From: Fimbriiglobus sp.
GTDB lineage: Bacteria > Planctomycetota > Planctomycetia > Gemmatales > Gemmataceae
Direction: 5' to 3'
NCBI GenBank assembly: GCA_025362195.1
Contig: JANYHV010000236.1
Location: 1 to 33,451, forward strand
DNA: 33,451 nt
Numbering within the stretch: the first letter of the stretch is position 1; each line of letters begins with the position of its first letter. The notes below the pieces were generated by a model. That model ran no database searches and was not told the DNA's origin. It saw only the letters and a program-made list of their open reading frames with translations. Positions 1-8,872 of this stretch are shown here, one piece after another. Made by a program: the position numbers and the translations under genes.

Positions 1-402
1 CGCCGGGTGCCCCTGCCGGCCGACGTGATCGCCGAGCTGCACGCCGCCGCCGGGCCGACGTGGCTCTGGGAGCGGGCCGCGGCGGAGTGCAAAGTTCACC
101 GCCCCACGCGCAAGGCCGGCCACGCCGGGGGCTACAGCCCGTCGAGCTGGCGGCACACGGTTCAGAACCTGTTCCGGGAGTTCAACAAGGGCCGGCCGGC
201 GGCGGGGCGGCTGCGGCCCCACGACCTGCGGGCTCGGGCGATCACGCTGGTCGCGGCGGCGACGCAGTCGGTGGACGCGACGGCGCAGGCGATGGGGGTC
301 GACGCCCAGACGGCGCGGCACTACCTGGACGCGAAGAAGGCGTTCGACGGGTCGGCGATCCTGCGGGCGGCCCAGGTCGCCTTACGCGGGGCGGCGGAGT
401 AG
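1..402 (+). CDS. Tyrosine recombinase / integrase, C-terminal part (5' end outside window)
   Basis: The reading frame is open from the first base and stops with TAG at 400-402, so only the last 133 residues are visible. They hold the end of a tyrosine-recombinase catalytic domain: an HxLR box (P-H-D-L-R, visible residues 73-77) followed about 30 residues later by T-A-R-H-Y-L, where Tyr108 would be the DNA-attacking nucleophile. The LGH motif that usually lies between these is replaced by M-G-V-D, so one catalytic-pocket residue is unusual or shifted. Family members cut and rejoin DNA at attachment sites. The gene points towards the 3' end of the tRNA-Lys gene about 110 bases away, the usual position of an element's integrase beside its attachment site. 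Whether the enzyme is intact cannot be told here. Confidence 0.75.
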   Translation, partial: RRVPLPADVIAELHAAAGPTWLWERAAAECKVHRPTRKAGHAGGYSPSSWRHTVQNLFREFNKGRPAAGRLRPHDLRARAITLVAAATQSVDATAQAMGVDAQTARHYLDAKKAFDGSAILRAAQVALRGAAE

Positions 403-509
403 CCGGGGACGATTGTGTGGCGATAGTGTGGCGGTGAGAGGGGTCCGGCAACGAGTCGGGGGGCGGGGTTTTCGCCGCAACCCCCATATAAATCGGCCTT
501 TAAGTCGAG

Positions 510-582
<73 letters not shown>

Positions 583-592
583 TTGAAGAGGT

Positions 593-620
593 ATTAAACG
601 CGATTCCGGGCTTGCCGCAA
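593..620 (-). promoter_or_regulatory. Promoter of the tRNA-Lys gene
   Basis: Reading the minus strand, TTGCGG (615-620) and TTTAAT (593-598) are separated by 16 bases and lie 10 bases before the first tRNA nucleotide. The -10 box matches 5 of 6 consensus bases; the -35 box is weaker. Spacing and position fit a sigma-70-type promoter for a stable RNA. Confidence 0.5.
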
Positions 621-714
621 GACGCATTCCGGCGATTTCTCGCCGCGCGGTGCCCGCCTCGTTAGCATGGACACTTCCCCCGCCGACCGGTTCACGGCCC
701 GAGGTTCCTGGCCC

Positions 715-3204
715 ATGCGCGTCCCGCTCTCCTGGCTCCGCGATTACGTCGATCTGCCCGACCCCGGCCTGCTCGCCGAACGGCTCACCGTCGCCGGCCT
801 GGAGGTCGGCACCGTCGAGACGTTCGGGCTGCCGGGCGCGGCTCTCGAATGGGGCCGGGACACGATTGTGCTGGCCAAGGTGCTCAAAATCGAGAAGCAC
901 CCGGACGCCGACAAGCTCAAGATGGTCACCGTCGATTACGGGGCCGGAACGCCGAAGACCGTCATCACGGGGGCACCGAACATCGCGCCCGGGCAGTCGG
1001 GGATGACCGTCGTGCTCGGGCTGAAGGGGGCGCGCTACTTCTCCGCCGACAAGGAGGGTAAGAAGACCGTCGCCACGCTGGTGCCGAAGGAGTTGCGCGG
1101 CATCCTGAACGACGCGATGTGCATGTCGAACTTCGAGTTGGGCATCGCCGACGACCACGACGGCATCCTGCTACTCGACGACGCCGACGGGCTGCCGGGG
1201 ACGCCGGCGGCCGACGTGCTGGGCGACGTGGTCTTCGAGGTGGACGTGCTGCCGAACATGGCGCGCTGCTTCGGGCTGTTGGGCGTGGCCCGGGAGGTGT
1301 CGGCCCTGACCGGGAAGCCCGTGTGCGAGCCGGACCTGACCGTGCCGACCGTCGCCGAAAGCATCGCCGGCAAGGTGACGGTGACCATCCAAGACGCGAA
1401 ACTTTGCCCGCGGTATTCGGCGACACTGATCCGCAAGGTCGCGGTCGGGCCGTCGCCGCGCCTGGTGCGGTCGCGGCTGCAGGCGGCGGGGGAACGGCCG
1501 ATCTCGAACGCCGTCGATGTCACCAACTACGTCATGCTGGAGACGGGCCAGCCGCTGCACGCCTTCGACTACGACGTGCTGGTGAAGCGGGCCGGCGGGG
1601 GCGTCCCGGCGATTGCGGTGCGGCGGGCGAAGGCGGGCGAAAAGCTCGTCACGCTCGACGCGGTCGAGCGCGAGTTGACGCCGGACCACCTCGTCATCGC
1701 GGACGCACTCGGGCCGATCGCGCTGGCCGGGGTGCGCGGCGGACTCGACACCGAAGTCACGGCGGGGACGACTTCGATCCTCCTCGAAGCGGCGGCGTTC
1801 GACCCGGTCAGCGTCCGCAAGACGGCGCGGCACTTCACGCTGTTCAGCGAGGCGAGTACCCGCTACACCCGCGGCGTCCACCCGGAACTCGTGCCGGTCG
1901 CGGCCAAGCGGGCGGCCCGACTGCTGGCGAAGTACGCCGGCGGCGAGGTGCTGTCCGGCGTCGTCGAGGCGTACCCCGCGCCGCTGCCGCCGCAGGTGAT
2001 CGAGCTTTCGTTCCGCGAAGTCGAGCGGGTGCTCGGCTTCCGGCCGCTGGACGGCGAGATCGACCGCATCCTCACGGCCCTGCAATTCACGGTCGCCGAA
2101 AGCCTCTGGGGCCGGACGGTGACGGTCCCGGCGACGCGGCTCGACGTGCAGGCCGGGGCGGCCGACCTGATCGAGGAGATCGCCCGCGTGCTGGGGTACG
2201 ACAACCTGCCGTCCCGGCTGTTGCCGCTGGAGTTGCCGCCGCAATCGGGCAACGACTCACTGGCCTTCGAGCAGACGGTGCAGGACGCGCTCGTCGATCT
2301 GGGCCTGAGCGAGGCGATCAACTACACCCTGACCGGGGAAGCGGCCGAACGACCGTTCGCCGAGGCGCTCCCCGCGGCGGTCAAGCTCCTCAACCCGATC
2401 TCGCCGGAGCGCGGGGTTCTGCGGCGGACCTTGTTGCCGGGGTTGTTGACGGTCGCCAACGAGAACCTCGAACCGGGCCGCGCCCCGGGGGTCGCCTTCT
2501 TCGAGCTGGGGCCGGTCTTCCACGCCACGCCGACGGGGCTGCCGGCGGAGCCGCGCCGCCTCGCGCTGGTGCTGGCCGGCCGGCGGACGGTCGCGGCCTG
2601 GGACGACCCGCTCGGGGCGGCCCCCCCGGCGTGTGACTTCTACGACCTCAAGGGGGTCGTCGAAGCGCTGTTCGCGGCCTTGCACTTGCCGGCCGCGAGT
2701 TTCGCCCCGGCCAAGGAGGTGCCGTACTTGCACCCCGGTCGCACGGCGACGGTCAGTGTCAACGGGGTGACACTGGGCCACCTCGGGGAACTGCACCCGC
2801 GCACGGCGAAGGGGTTCAAGCACCTGGCCGACCGGCGGACCGCCCTGGCCGAGTTCGACCTGGACGCGATCGCCGCGCTGGTCCCGGCCCGCTTCGCCTA
2901 CCGGCCGGTGAGCGCCTTCCCGCCGACGCTGCGCGACCTGGCCGTGGTCGTCCCGCACGAGACCCCAGCGGAGGCCGTGACGGCGGAGATCGTCGCCGGC
3001 GGGGGCGTCGTGCTCGAAGCCGCGACGCTGTTCGACGTGTACTGGGGCGACAGCATTCCGGCCGGCACGAAGAGCCTGGCCTACGCCCTGACGTACCGCG
3101 TCGCCGGCCGCCAACTCGGCGACAAGGAAGTCGATCAGGCGCACCTGAAAATCGAAGGCCGGTTGAAGCACGTGTTGAAGGCGGCGATCCGCGGCAAGGC
3201 CTGA
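715..3204 (+). CDS. pheT: Phenylalanine--tRNA ligase beta subunit
   Basis: 829 residues, close to the usual ~800 for bacterial PheT, which with PheS charges tRNA-Phe and carries the editing site. In order: an N-terminal M-R-V-P-L-S-W-L start, a tRNA-binding OB fold (about 40-155, with the H-P-D-A-D-K-L motif), the B3/B4 editing domain including D-V-T-N-Y-V-M-L-E and Q-P-L-H-A-F-D, the B5 domain, the catalytic-like core and a C-terminal FDX-ACB anticodon domain (about 730-829). I chose ATG 715 because homologues begin at this motif; an in-frame ATG at 667 would add 16 unlikely residues and overlaps a possible -10 box (TAGCAT, 663-668). No pheS lies next to it, unlike the common pheST arrangement; the partner must be elsewhere. 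Confidence 0.96.
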   Translation: MRVPLSWLRDYVDLPDPGLLAERLTVAGLEVGTVETFGLPGAALEWGRDTIVLAKVLKIEKHPDADKLKMVTVDYGAGTPKTVITGAPNIAPGQSGMTVVLGLKGARYFSADKEGKKTVATLVPKELRGILNDAMCMSNFELGIADDHDGILLLDDADGLPGTPAADVLGDVVFEVDVLPNMARCFGLLGVAREVSALTGKPVCEPDLTVPTVAESIAGKVTVTIQDAKLCPRYSATLIRKVAVGPSPRLVRSRLQAAGERPISNAVDVTNYVMLETGQPLHAFDYDVLVKRAGGGVPAIAVRRAKAGEKLVTLDAVERELTPDHLVIADALGPIALAGVRGGLDTEVTAGTTSILLEAAAFDPVSVRKTARHFTLFSEASTRYTRGVHPELVPVAAKRAARLLAKYAGGEVLSGVVEAYPAPLPPQVIELSFREVERVLGFRPLDGEIDRILTALQFTVAESLWGRTVTVPATRLDVQAGAADLIEEIARVLGYDNLPSRLLPLELPPQSGNDSLAFEQTVQDALVDLGLSEAINYTLTGEAAERPFAEALPAAVKLLNPISPERGVLRRTLLPGLLTVANENLEPGRAPGVAFFELGPVFHATPTGLPAEPRRLALVLAGRRTVAAWDDPLGAAPPACDFYDLKGVVEALFAALHLPAASFAPAKEVPYLHPGRTATVSVNGVTLGHLGELHPRTAKGFKHLADRRTALAEFDLDAIAALVPARFAYRPVSAFPPTLRDLAVVVPHETPAEAVTAEIVAGGGVVLEAATLFDVYWGDSIPAGTKSLAYALTYRVAGRQLGDKEVDQAHLKIEGRLKHVLKAAIRGKA

Positions 3205-3232
3205 CCGTCGTTCAATTTGAAAGGGTTTCCCG

Positions 3233-3859
3233 ATGGACGACGTGGCGAACTGGCAGCCGATCCCGGCCCACGAGCGGCGGGTCTTGGGCGTGCTGATCGA
3301 GAAGCAGAAGACCTCGAAGACGGCCGACGCCTACCCGATGACGCTGAACAGCATCGTCGTCGGGTGCAACCAGAAGTCGAACCGCGACCCGGTCTACGAC
3401 CTGGACGACGACGCGGTCGAGGAGGCCCTGGACGCACTCCAGAAGAAGGGCGTGGTCGTCAAGATGACCGGCAGCCGGGCCGACCGCTGGCGGCACCAAC
3501 TGTACGAGTTGTGGCGGGTGACCAAGGTCGAAATGGCCGTGATGGCCGAGTTGCTGCTGCGCGGGCCGCAGAGCGAAGGCGACCTGCGCGGCCGGGCCAG
3601 TCGGATGGAAGAGATCGCCGACCTCGACGAGTTGCGCGGCCTGCTCAAGACCCTGGCGGACCGCATGCTGGTGGTGTACGTGTCGGGGGCCGGCGGGCGT
3701 GGCGCGGTCGTGACGCACGGCTTCCACACGGCCGACGAGTTGGCGACGGCCGCGGCGCACCCGCACCGGCCCGAAGTCAACAGCGCGCCGGCCGGGGGGG
3801 CGTTAGAAGCCCGGTTGGCCGCACTCGAAGCCCGTGTCGCCGCGCTGGAAGCCCGGTGA
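3233..3859 (+). CDS. YceH-family protein (UPF0502 / DUF480)
   Basis: 208 residues matching the YceH family, which is built from two winged-helix domains; its molecular role is not firmly known. Typical family segments are visible: E-R-R-V-L-G-V-L-I-E-K near the N terminus, D-A-Y-P-M-T-L-N-S, the C-N-Q-K-S-N-R-D-P sequence, and later L-L-L-R-G-P-Q. The last 20 or so residues are a short heptad-like helix of repeated L-E-A-R/L-A-A. It starts 28 bases after pheT with a GAAAGGG ribosome site and may be co-transcribed with it. Its TGA stop overlaps the GTG start of the next gene. Confidence 0.88.
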   Translation: MDDVANWQPIPAHERRVLGVLIEKQKTSKTADAYPMTLNSIVVGCNQKSNRDPVYDLDDDAVEEALDALQKKGVVVKMTGSRADRWRHQLYELWRVTKVEMAVMAELLLRGPQSEGDLRGRASRMEEIADLDELRGLLKTLADRMLVVYVSGAGGRGAVVTHGFHTADELATAAAHPHRPEVNSAPAGGALEARLAALEARVAALEAR

Positions 3860-4773
3860 CGCGGTCCGGCTGCTGCGCGGCGTGCGGAGCAACCTCCGCC
3901 GTGCCGGACGTCCTCGCCGAGGGGGCGACCGCCTGCGCCTGCCCGTACTGCGGCAGCGCGGTGCCCGTGCCGACCGCCGCGCGGCGGGCGACGGTGCTCC
4001 GCGTCGAACTGCCAGAAACTCCCGCCCCGACCGTGCCACTCGCGGTGTCCCGTCCGCGTGCGTCGAGTGGGGCGGCGTGGCGGGTCGGCGGCGTGTTCGT
4101 GGTCGCGCTCGTTGCCGCGCTAGGGTTCACGGGGCACGTCATCTGGCGAATCTTGGCCCCCGAACCGGTCGTCGAACCCCTCGTGGTGGTGCCGCCTCCG
4201 CCGCCGGTGGCCGCGCCGACGCCGACGAACTTGACGCAGCCACCGCCCAGGCCGCGCCTCGCCGCCCCGGCCGAGTTGGACGTGCCGGAGGCGGTCGTCA
4301 CCGACTGGCGGGCGGCCTGGACGCCGTTCGAGCCGGCGGGGTTGAAGTTGCGCGTGAGCCTGCCGGGCGAACGCCACCGCCGGACGATGAACTTTCCGAC
4401 GGCGGACGGCCCCGTCGTCGCGGTGCCGGAAGACTCGGGCGACGAGGGACCGGCCCGCTACCGCGTGATCGCCCTGCCGTCGCCCGGCGGCACGCTCACC
4501 CCCGCCGTGCTGACGAGACTCCTCGCCGGGCTGCGGCCCGACGTGACCGTGCCGGCGACGGTCGTGACGCTAGGCGGGCAGAAGTCCGTGACCCTGCAAT
4601 TCCTCGCCTACGACGGCCGCGACTGGACGGTCTACGCCGTGTCCCGGGGCGCGAAGGTCGTCCTGCTGGTGCGCAGCCTCGACGCGGACAAAGTGGCCAA
4701 TTCGGCCGGGTTCGACGCCGAGGCGACGCACCGCCGCTTCCTGGACTCGGTCGTACTGTTGCCCGGCGACTAA
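3856..4773 (+). CDS. Zinc-ribbon single-pass membrane protein of unknown function
   Basis: 305 residues if it starts at GTG 3856, which overlaps the preceding TGA as GTGA; this start keeps the whole Cys motif. Residues 6-33 hold Cys6/Cys7-x-x-Cys10 and Cys-P-Y-C-G (29-33), a small zinc-ribbon pattern. One hydrophobic segment follows at about 77-97, then a proline-rich stretch, then a globular domain of about 170 residues that should be extracytoplasmic. I do not recognise that domain. N-terminal zinc ribbons followed by one membrane helix are frequent in planctomycete proteins of unknown role. Its overlap with the YceH gene suggests translational coupling. It ends 12 bases from the convergent glycosyltransferase gene. 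Confidence 0.72.
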   Translation: MTRSGCCAACGATSAVPDVLAEGATACACPYCGSAVPVPTAARRATVLRVELPETPAPTVPLAVSRPRASSGAAWRVGGVFVVALVAALGFTGHVIWRILAPEPVVEPLVVVPPPPPVAAPTPTNLTQPPPRPRLAAPAELDVPEAVVTDWRAAWTPFEPAGLKLRVSLPGERHRRTMNFPTADGPVVAVPEDSGDEGPARYRVIALPSPGGTLTPAVLTRLLAGLRPDVTVPATVVTLGGQKSVTLQFLAYDGRDWTVYAVSRGAKVVLLVRSLDADKVANSAGFDAEATHRRFLDSVVLLPGD

Positions 4774-4785
4774 TCTGGTCCGGCG

Positions 4786-5595
4786 TTACGACTTCCGGGC
4801 GGCGTCGAGGGCGGCGCGGCGGGCGGCGATGGCGGTGTTCACGGCGTGGACGTAAGCGCGGCCGGACGGGGTCAGCGGTTTGACGATGTTGTAGTAGGCG
4901 ATGTACCAGAGGGCCGCGACGCCGTCCATCGGGCCGATCTTCTTGCCCTCTTCGTAGGGCCGGCCGTAGTACGAGATCGGCACCTCGTACGTACTCGCGC
5001 GGGTCTTACAGATCATCGCCGTGATTTCGACTTCGAGGCCGAAGCCTTTACTCGTCATGTCGAGCGGCTTAATCACTTCGGCGCGGAAGGCCTTGTAGCA
5101 GGTTTCGATGTCGGACATGTTGCGGTTAGTCAACATGTTCGACAGGAACGTCAGGCCGACGTTGGCCAGGTAGTGGTAGAAGTACAGGACGCGGGCCGCC
5201 TTGCGGACCAGGAAGCGCGACCCGAAGACCACGTCGGCGTGGCCGTTCAGGATCGGGGCGATGACTTCGGGGATTTCGGCCGGGTCGTACTCCAGGTCGG
5301 CGTCCTGGATGATGAGGATTTCGCCAGTCGCTTCGAGGATGGCGCGCTTGATGGCCGCCGTCTTGCCCTGGTTCTTGGGCGACTGGAAGAAGCGGACCCG
5401 CGGCTCGGTCGCCGCCTTGGCCCGGACGATCTCGGCCGTGCGGTCCTTCGACCCGTCGTCCACGACGACGACTTCCTTGACGAGCGGCCCGAGGGCGAGG
5501 ACGCGGTCGAGGATTTCGGACACGGTCCGCTCCTCGTTGTACACGGGGATCAGGACCGAGAGTTTCTCGAACGCGGCGGGCGGGGTCGTGGGCAT
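4786..5595 (-). CDS. Family 2 glycosyltransferase (dolichyl-phosphate mannose synthase-like)
   Basis: 269 residues. The GT-A fold is clear: S-V-L-I-P-V-Y-N-E at 13-21, V-D-D-G-S-K-D at 45-51, N-Q-G-K and the DxD-type Q-D-A-D-L-E-Y at 97-103. There is no strong multi-spanning region, so it is a cytoplasmic or membrane-associated enzyme that transfers a sugar from a nucleotide donor, probably to a lipid carrier such as polyprenyl phosphate. I chose ATG 5595, with GGAAG upstream and 4 bases after the previous stop; a longer frame from 5661 would overlap the acyltransferase gene. It is the last gene of the exosortase/polysaccharide operon. Confidence 0.88.
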   Translation of the reverse strand: MPTTPPAAFEKLSVLIPVYNEERTVSEILDRVLALGPLVKEVVVVDDGSKDRTAEIVRAKAATEPRVRFFQSPKNQGKTAAIKRAILEATGEILIIQDADLEYDPAEIPEVIAPILNGHADVVFGSRFLVRKAARVLYFYHYLANVGLTFLSNMLTNRNMSDIETCYKAFRAEVIKPLDMTSKGFGLEVEITAMICKTRASTYEVPISYYGRPYEEGKKIGPMDGVAALWYIAYYNIVKPLTPSGRAYVHAVNTAIAARRAALDAARKS

Positions 5596-5599
5596 CGGG

Positions 5600-6265
5600 T
5601 CAGCTTCCTGCGGGTTCGACGGCGGACCCCGGCTTCTCCGCGAAGCGGGGGCGAAGGACACGGCACGGCACGCCGGCGGCGACGACGAACGCGGGCAGTG
5701 GCCTGGTCACCACCGACCCCGCGCCGACGATCGTGCCGGCCCCCACGTCGGCGAGGACGACGGCGTTGTTGCCGATCCAGGCCCCCGCGCCGATGGTCAC
5801 GCACCGCCGCTCGCCGCCCTGGCCGCGGATCGGCACGTCGGGGTCGTCGAACGCGTGCGTCTTGCCGCCGCTGGGGACGTGGACCCCGGCGGCAAGGAGT
5901 ACGTCGGGTTCTAAGTGGACGAGGCCGAGTTGGCAACGGGGGCCGACGTAAACGTTCGCCCCGATGACCGCCCCGGCCTGCGAGAAGAGCGTGCCGAAGT
6001 GGACCTCGGCGGTCGCGTCGCACCGCGCCAGCACCCGCGCCAGGAAGGCCCGGCGCAGGTAAATCCCGGGCATTCCTGGCAGACAAGCCAACGCCTGGGA
6101 CGCGCCTTCGAGCGCGCGGTTCGGCCCGAACGCGGCGGCCGACAGCCAGTAACTTACGAGCCACGGAAGCACGCAAACCGTCGCGCCGGCGTGGGCCGCC
6201 GCCTTGGCGAAGTGCTTCACTCCGGACGGCTTCGCGGCCGGCGGCACGGCGACGGGGTCACTCAT
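5600..6265 (-). CDS. Hexapeptide-repeat O-acyltransferase (WcaF/LbH type)
   Basis: 221 residues. The C-terminal half, from about residue 100, is a left-handed beta-helix of hexapeptide repeats (V-I-G-A-N-V, V-T-I-G-A-G-A-W-I-G, T-I-V-G-A-G-S-V-V), the fold of acyl- or acetyl-CoA-dependent transferases. The motif G-K-T-H-A-F-D near 134-140 contains the probable catalytic His. Related enzymes decorate exopolysaccharide or O-antigen sugars with acetyl groups. The N-terminal 60 residues are more hydrophobic and may sit at the membrane. The ATG overlaps the stop of the preceding glycosyltransferase (ATGA, 6262-6265). The substrate is unknown; the operon suggests a secreted polysaccharide. Confidence 0.85.
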   Translation of the reverse strand: MSDPVAVPPAAKPSGVKHFAKAAAHAGATVCVLPWLVSYWLSAAAFGPNRALEGASQALACLPGMPGIYLRRAFLARVLARCDATAEVHFGTLFSQAGAVIGANVYVGPRCQLGLVHLEPDVLLAAGVHVPSGGKTHAFDDPDVPIRGQGGERRCVTIGAGAWIGNNAVVLADVGAGTIVGAGSVVTRPLPAFVVAAGVPCRVLRPRFAEKPGSAVEPAGS

Positions 6266-7455
6266 CGCGTGCCCCGCGGTCGCAAGTCTCGGAGCGGCGC
6301 GTAGAGGCTGGTCGCGGCCGGGCGGCGGCGGGCGAGGCGGCGGTAAAGCCGGTGGTAGGCGTCCACGGTTTGGTGCAGTTGGTACTTGTCGGCGACTCGC
6401 GCGCGGCCACTCGCCCCGAGGCGTGCGGCCAATTCCGGGTCGCGCAACAGTCGCCGCAGACAGGCCGCGCCGGCGGCGGCGTCGCCGCGCGGGAAGAGCA
6501 GGCCATCGACCCCGTCGCGGACGATCTCGGGGTTGCCGCCGACGGCCGTGACGACGACCGGCAGGCCGCTCGCCATCGCCTCCAACAGCGTCAGCGACGC
6601 CGCCTCACTGACGCTGGTCAGGGCGAAGACGTGGGCCGCGCGGAGCCAGTCGGCGACGTTCGACTGGATGCCGACGAACTTCACCCGGGTCGCCATACCG
6701 AGGCTCGCGGCCAGGGCCGTCAAGTCGTCGCGCTGCGGGCCGTCGCCGACCATCACGAGGTCGGTCTCGGGCGCGTCCGGAGCGGCCCGGGCGAAGGCGC
6801 GGATCAGGGTCGCCTGGTCCTTGACCGGGTGGTGCCGGGCGACGTGAACGACGCTCCGCCGCTCGGGGTCGAGGCCCAGACTTCGGCGCACCGCGGCCTT
6901 GTCCGGCGTCGGCACGTAGCGGGCCAGGTCGATGCCGTTCTCGATGACTTCGATGCGGCTCCCGGCAAAGCCATCGACCTTCGACAGCGCGTCGCCGCTG
7001 AAGTGGCAGCAGGCGTTGACGGCGTCGGCGAGGCGGTCGAGGACGACGCGGTTGACCGCCCGCCGCGGCGGGGAGACGGTGTCCGGGTAGTGCCGGCCGT
7101 GTTCGGTGAGGACGAGCGCGGGCACCGGCCGGATGAACGGCTTGGCCAGCGCGGCGTAAAAGAACGGCGTGTACTGGTGGGCGTGCAGCACCTCGATGCC
7201 CCGGTGCGTCGCCTCCCGGGCGAGTTTGCGGCTCACGGAAAAGTCCCACCCGGGGCGGCGGCCGAAGCAGACCAGATCGACGCCCTGGGCCGACAGCTCC
7301 TCGCCGATCGTGCCGACCCGGTCGAGGCAAAAGACGGTCGGCCGGATCGCCGGGCCGAGGCGGCGGATCGTCTCGCGGATGAGCACTTCCGCGCCGGCGA
7401 CCTGCATGACGTGAACGACGAAGCCGACCCGGAGCGGCGGAGAAACTGAGGGCAC
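6262..7455 (-). CDS. Family 4 glycosyltransferase (GT-B)
   Basis: 397 residues with a complete GT-B layout. The N-terminal Rossmann half has G-x-x-V-H-V-M-Q-V-A-G-A-E; the C-terminal half has V-A-R-H-H-P-V-K-D, M-V-G-D-G-P-Q-R, and an E-x7-E motif (S-E-A-A-S-L-T-L-L-E-A) that binds the nucleotide sugar. It is a cytoplasmic retaining transferase, probably adding one residue of the repeat unit made by this operon. The start is GTG 7455, one base after the stop of the ligase gene; no better upstream start fits. The closest general type is GT4 enzymes of exopolysaccharide clusters. Donor and acceptor cannot be read from sequence. Confidence 0.9.
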   Translation of the reverse strand: MPSVSPPLRVGFVVHVMQVAGAEVLIRETIRRLGPAIRPTVFCLDRVGTIGEELSAQGVDLVCFGRRPGWDFSVSRKLAREATHRGIEVLHAHQYTPFFYAALAKPFIRPVPALVLTEHGRHYPDTVSPPRRAVNRVVLDRLADAVNACCHFSGDALSKVDGFAGSRIEVIENGIDLARYVPTPDKAAVRRSLGLDPERRSVVHVARHHPVKDQATLIRAFARAAPDAPETDLVMVGDGPQRDDLTALAASLGMATRVKFVGIQSNVADWLRAAHVFALTSVSEAASLTLLEAMASGLPVVVTAVGGNPEIVRDGVDGLLFPRGDAAAGAACLRRLLRDPELAARLGASGRARVADKYQLHQTVDAYHRLYRRLARRRPAATSLYAPLRDLRPRGTR

Positions 7456-7456
7456 G

Positions 7457-8872
7457 TCAGGACCCCGCCGGGGGGAAGTCGGCGCGGGTCGGCAGGCGGC
7501 CGAAGTCGGTCCGCGCCGGCCGCGGGGCTTGCACGGCCGCCTGTCGCGCGGCGCGGGCGACCCGCGCGATCGGGACTTGCCGGACCCCCGGCGGCCGCGA
7601 CACCTGGGCGTTGGCGATGGCCCAGATTTGCCCGCCCAGCAGCATCAAGAAGTACGGCAGTTCGAGGGTTTCGAGCGACAGGAAGATCGCCCCGAAGTAG
7701 AAGGTCACCAGCGAACAGAAGATGCCGCCGATGATGGCCACGGTGAGGTTGGCCTCGTCGTCCGTGCGGTGCCGCAACCGCCACCGCGCCCGCAGCAAGG
7801 CGACGAGGGTGAACCCGGCCAACAGAATGTACCAGGCCATGCCGATCCACCCGGTGTCCGCGGCGATCTGCAAGTAGATGTTGTGGATCGTCCGGCCGTC
7901 CATGTCCGCCCCGTAGGACAGCGTGAGCAGGTTCGAGCAGCGGACGCCCGCGCCGAACACGGGGAAGTCGTTGGCGATGCGGCGGGCGCAGTCCCAGCTC
8001 ACGTACCGGCTGTTGATACTGTCGTCCTCGCCGCCCTTCTGCGACGACAGGAAGCGGTCCTGAATCTCCTTGCCGGCGACGACCGGGACGGCGCACGCGG
8101 TGGCGACGATGCAGGCGATCAAGAAGACCCGGCGGCGCGAGAAGAAGATGTAGAAGACCCCGCCGACGATGGCCGACAGCATCGCCCCGCGCGAGTAACT
8201 GCTCATGATCGACTCGACGACGAACGGGATCGGGACCAGGAAGGCGAACCGGTACCACCGCTTGGTGAACTCGAACGCGAAGTAGCACAACGGGATGCCC
8301 ATCGCCAGCATCAGGGCCGCGCCGTTGTTGTCGAGGCCGGCGAACCCCTTCTTGACGAGCACGAGGTACCCGGTCGTCAGGTACAGGTGAACGATGTCAA
8401 TGGCGATGTACGCGACCGACAGGGCCATGACGAGGTACAGGACCTTGACCTGCCACATCATGCGGATGACCTGCGTGCCGAGCAGGTACATGATGAAGAT
8501 TTTCATGAAGTCTTCGTACACCGGGTACGCCGTGTACATGTCGTTGGCGAACAGGTAGCTCAGGGTCATCCACAGGGAGAACCCGCACATGACGCGGTGC
8601 GACCAGGTGAACGGCGGGTGGACGAACCGCTCCGGGTCGCGGGGCGTGCCGAACATGCCGAACACCCACGGCAGGTAACTGCCCAGCGCGGCCAGCGAGA
8701 TGTAGAACGCCCAACTCGCGTCGGGCATCGACGCGAGCTGCCACTTCCACAGGAACTGCGGGCGGAACACCGAGATCAGGACGTACACGGCGAACGGCAC
8801 GATCGGCCCGCGGACCAAGGCCCCGAGGCTGCCGCCGACCGTCACGAACACCAACAGCAGGAACTGGATCAC
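7457..8872 (-). CDS. O-antigen ligase / polymerase-like membrane protein, exosortase-associated
   Basis: 471 residues, with about ten hydrophobic segments through most of its length and a longer periplasmic loop holding the Wzy_C-type motif I-H-N-I-Y-L-Q and the preceding F-P-V-F-G-A-G-V. The N terminus (V-L-I-S-V-F-R-P-Q) resembles the putative O-glycosylation ligases that accompany exosortase systems. Such enzymes join undecaprenyl-linked glycans to one another or to protein outside the cytoplasmic membrane. The start GTG 8872 overlaps the preceding stop (GTGA, 8869-8872). The frame stays open far upstream, but that part is antisense or out-of-frame shadow of the glycosyltransferase and must not be included. 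The last 55 residues are a basic, proline-rich cytoplasmic tail. Confidence 0.85.
   Translation of the reverse strand: MIQFLLLVFVTVGGSLGALVRGPIVPFAVYVLISVFRPQFLWKWQLASMPDASWAFYISLAALGSYLPWVFGMFGTPRDPERFVHPPFTWSHRVMCGFSLWMTLSYLFANDMYTAYPVYEDFMKIFIMYLLGTQVIRMMWQVKVLYLVMALSVAYIAIDIVHLYLTTGYLVLVKKGFAGLDNNGAALMLAMGIPLCYFAFEFTKRWYRFAFLVPIPFVVESIMSSYSRGAMLSAIVGGVFYIFFSRRRVFLIACIVATACAVPVVAGKEIQDRFLSSQKGGEDDSINSRYVSWDCARRIANDFPVFGAGVRCSNLLTLSYGADMDGRTIHNIYLQIAADTGWIGMAWYILLAGFTLVALLRARWRLRHRTDDEANLTVAIIGGIFCSLVTFYFGAIFLSLETLELPYFLMLLGGQIWAIANAQVSRPPGVRQVPIARVARAARQAAVQAPRPARTDFGRLPTRADFPPAGS

Noticed and set aside
465-484. GGGGTT/AACCCC hairpin beyond the tRNA 3' end as terminator
   Set aside because: Six pairs and no U-tract; too weak to call.
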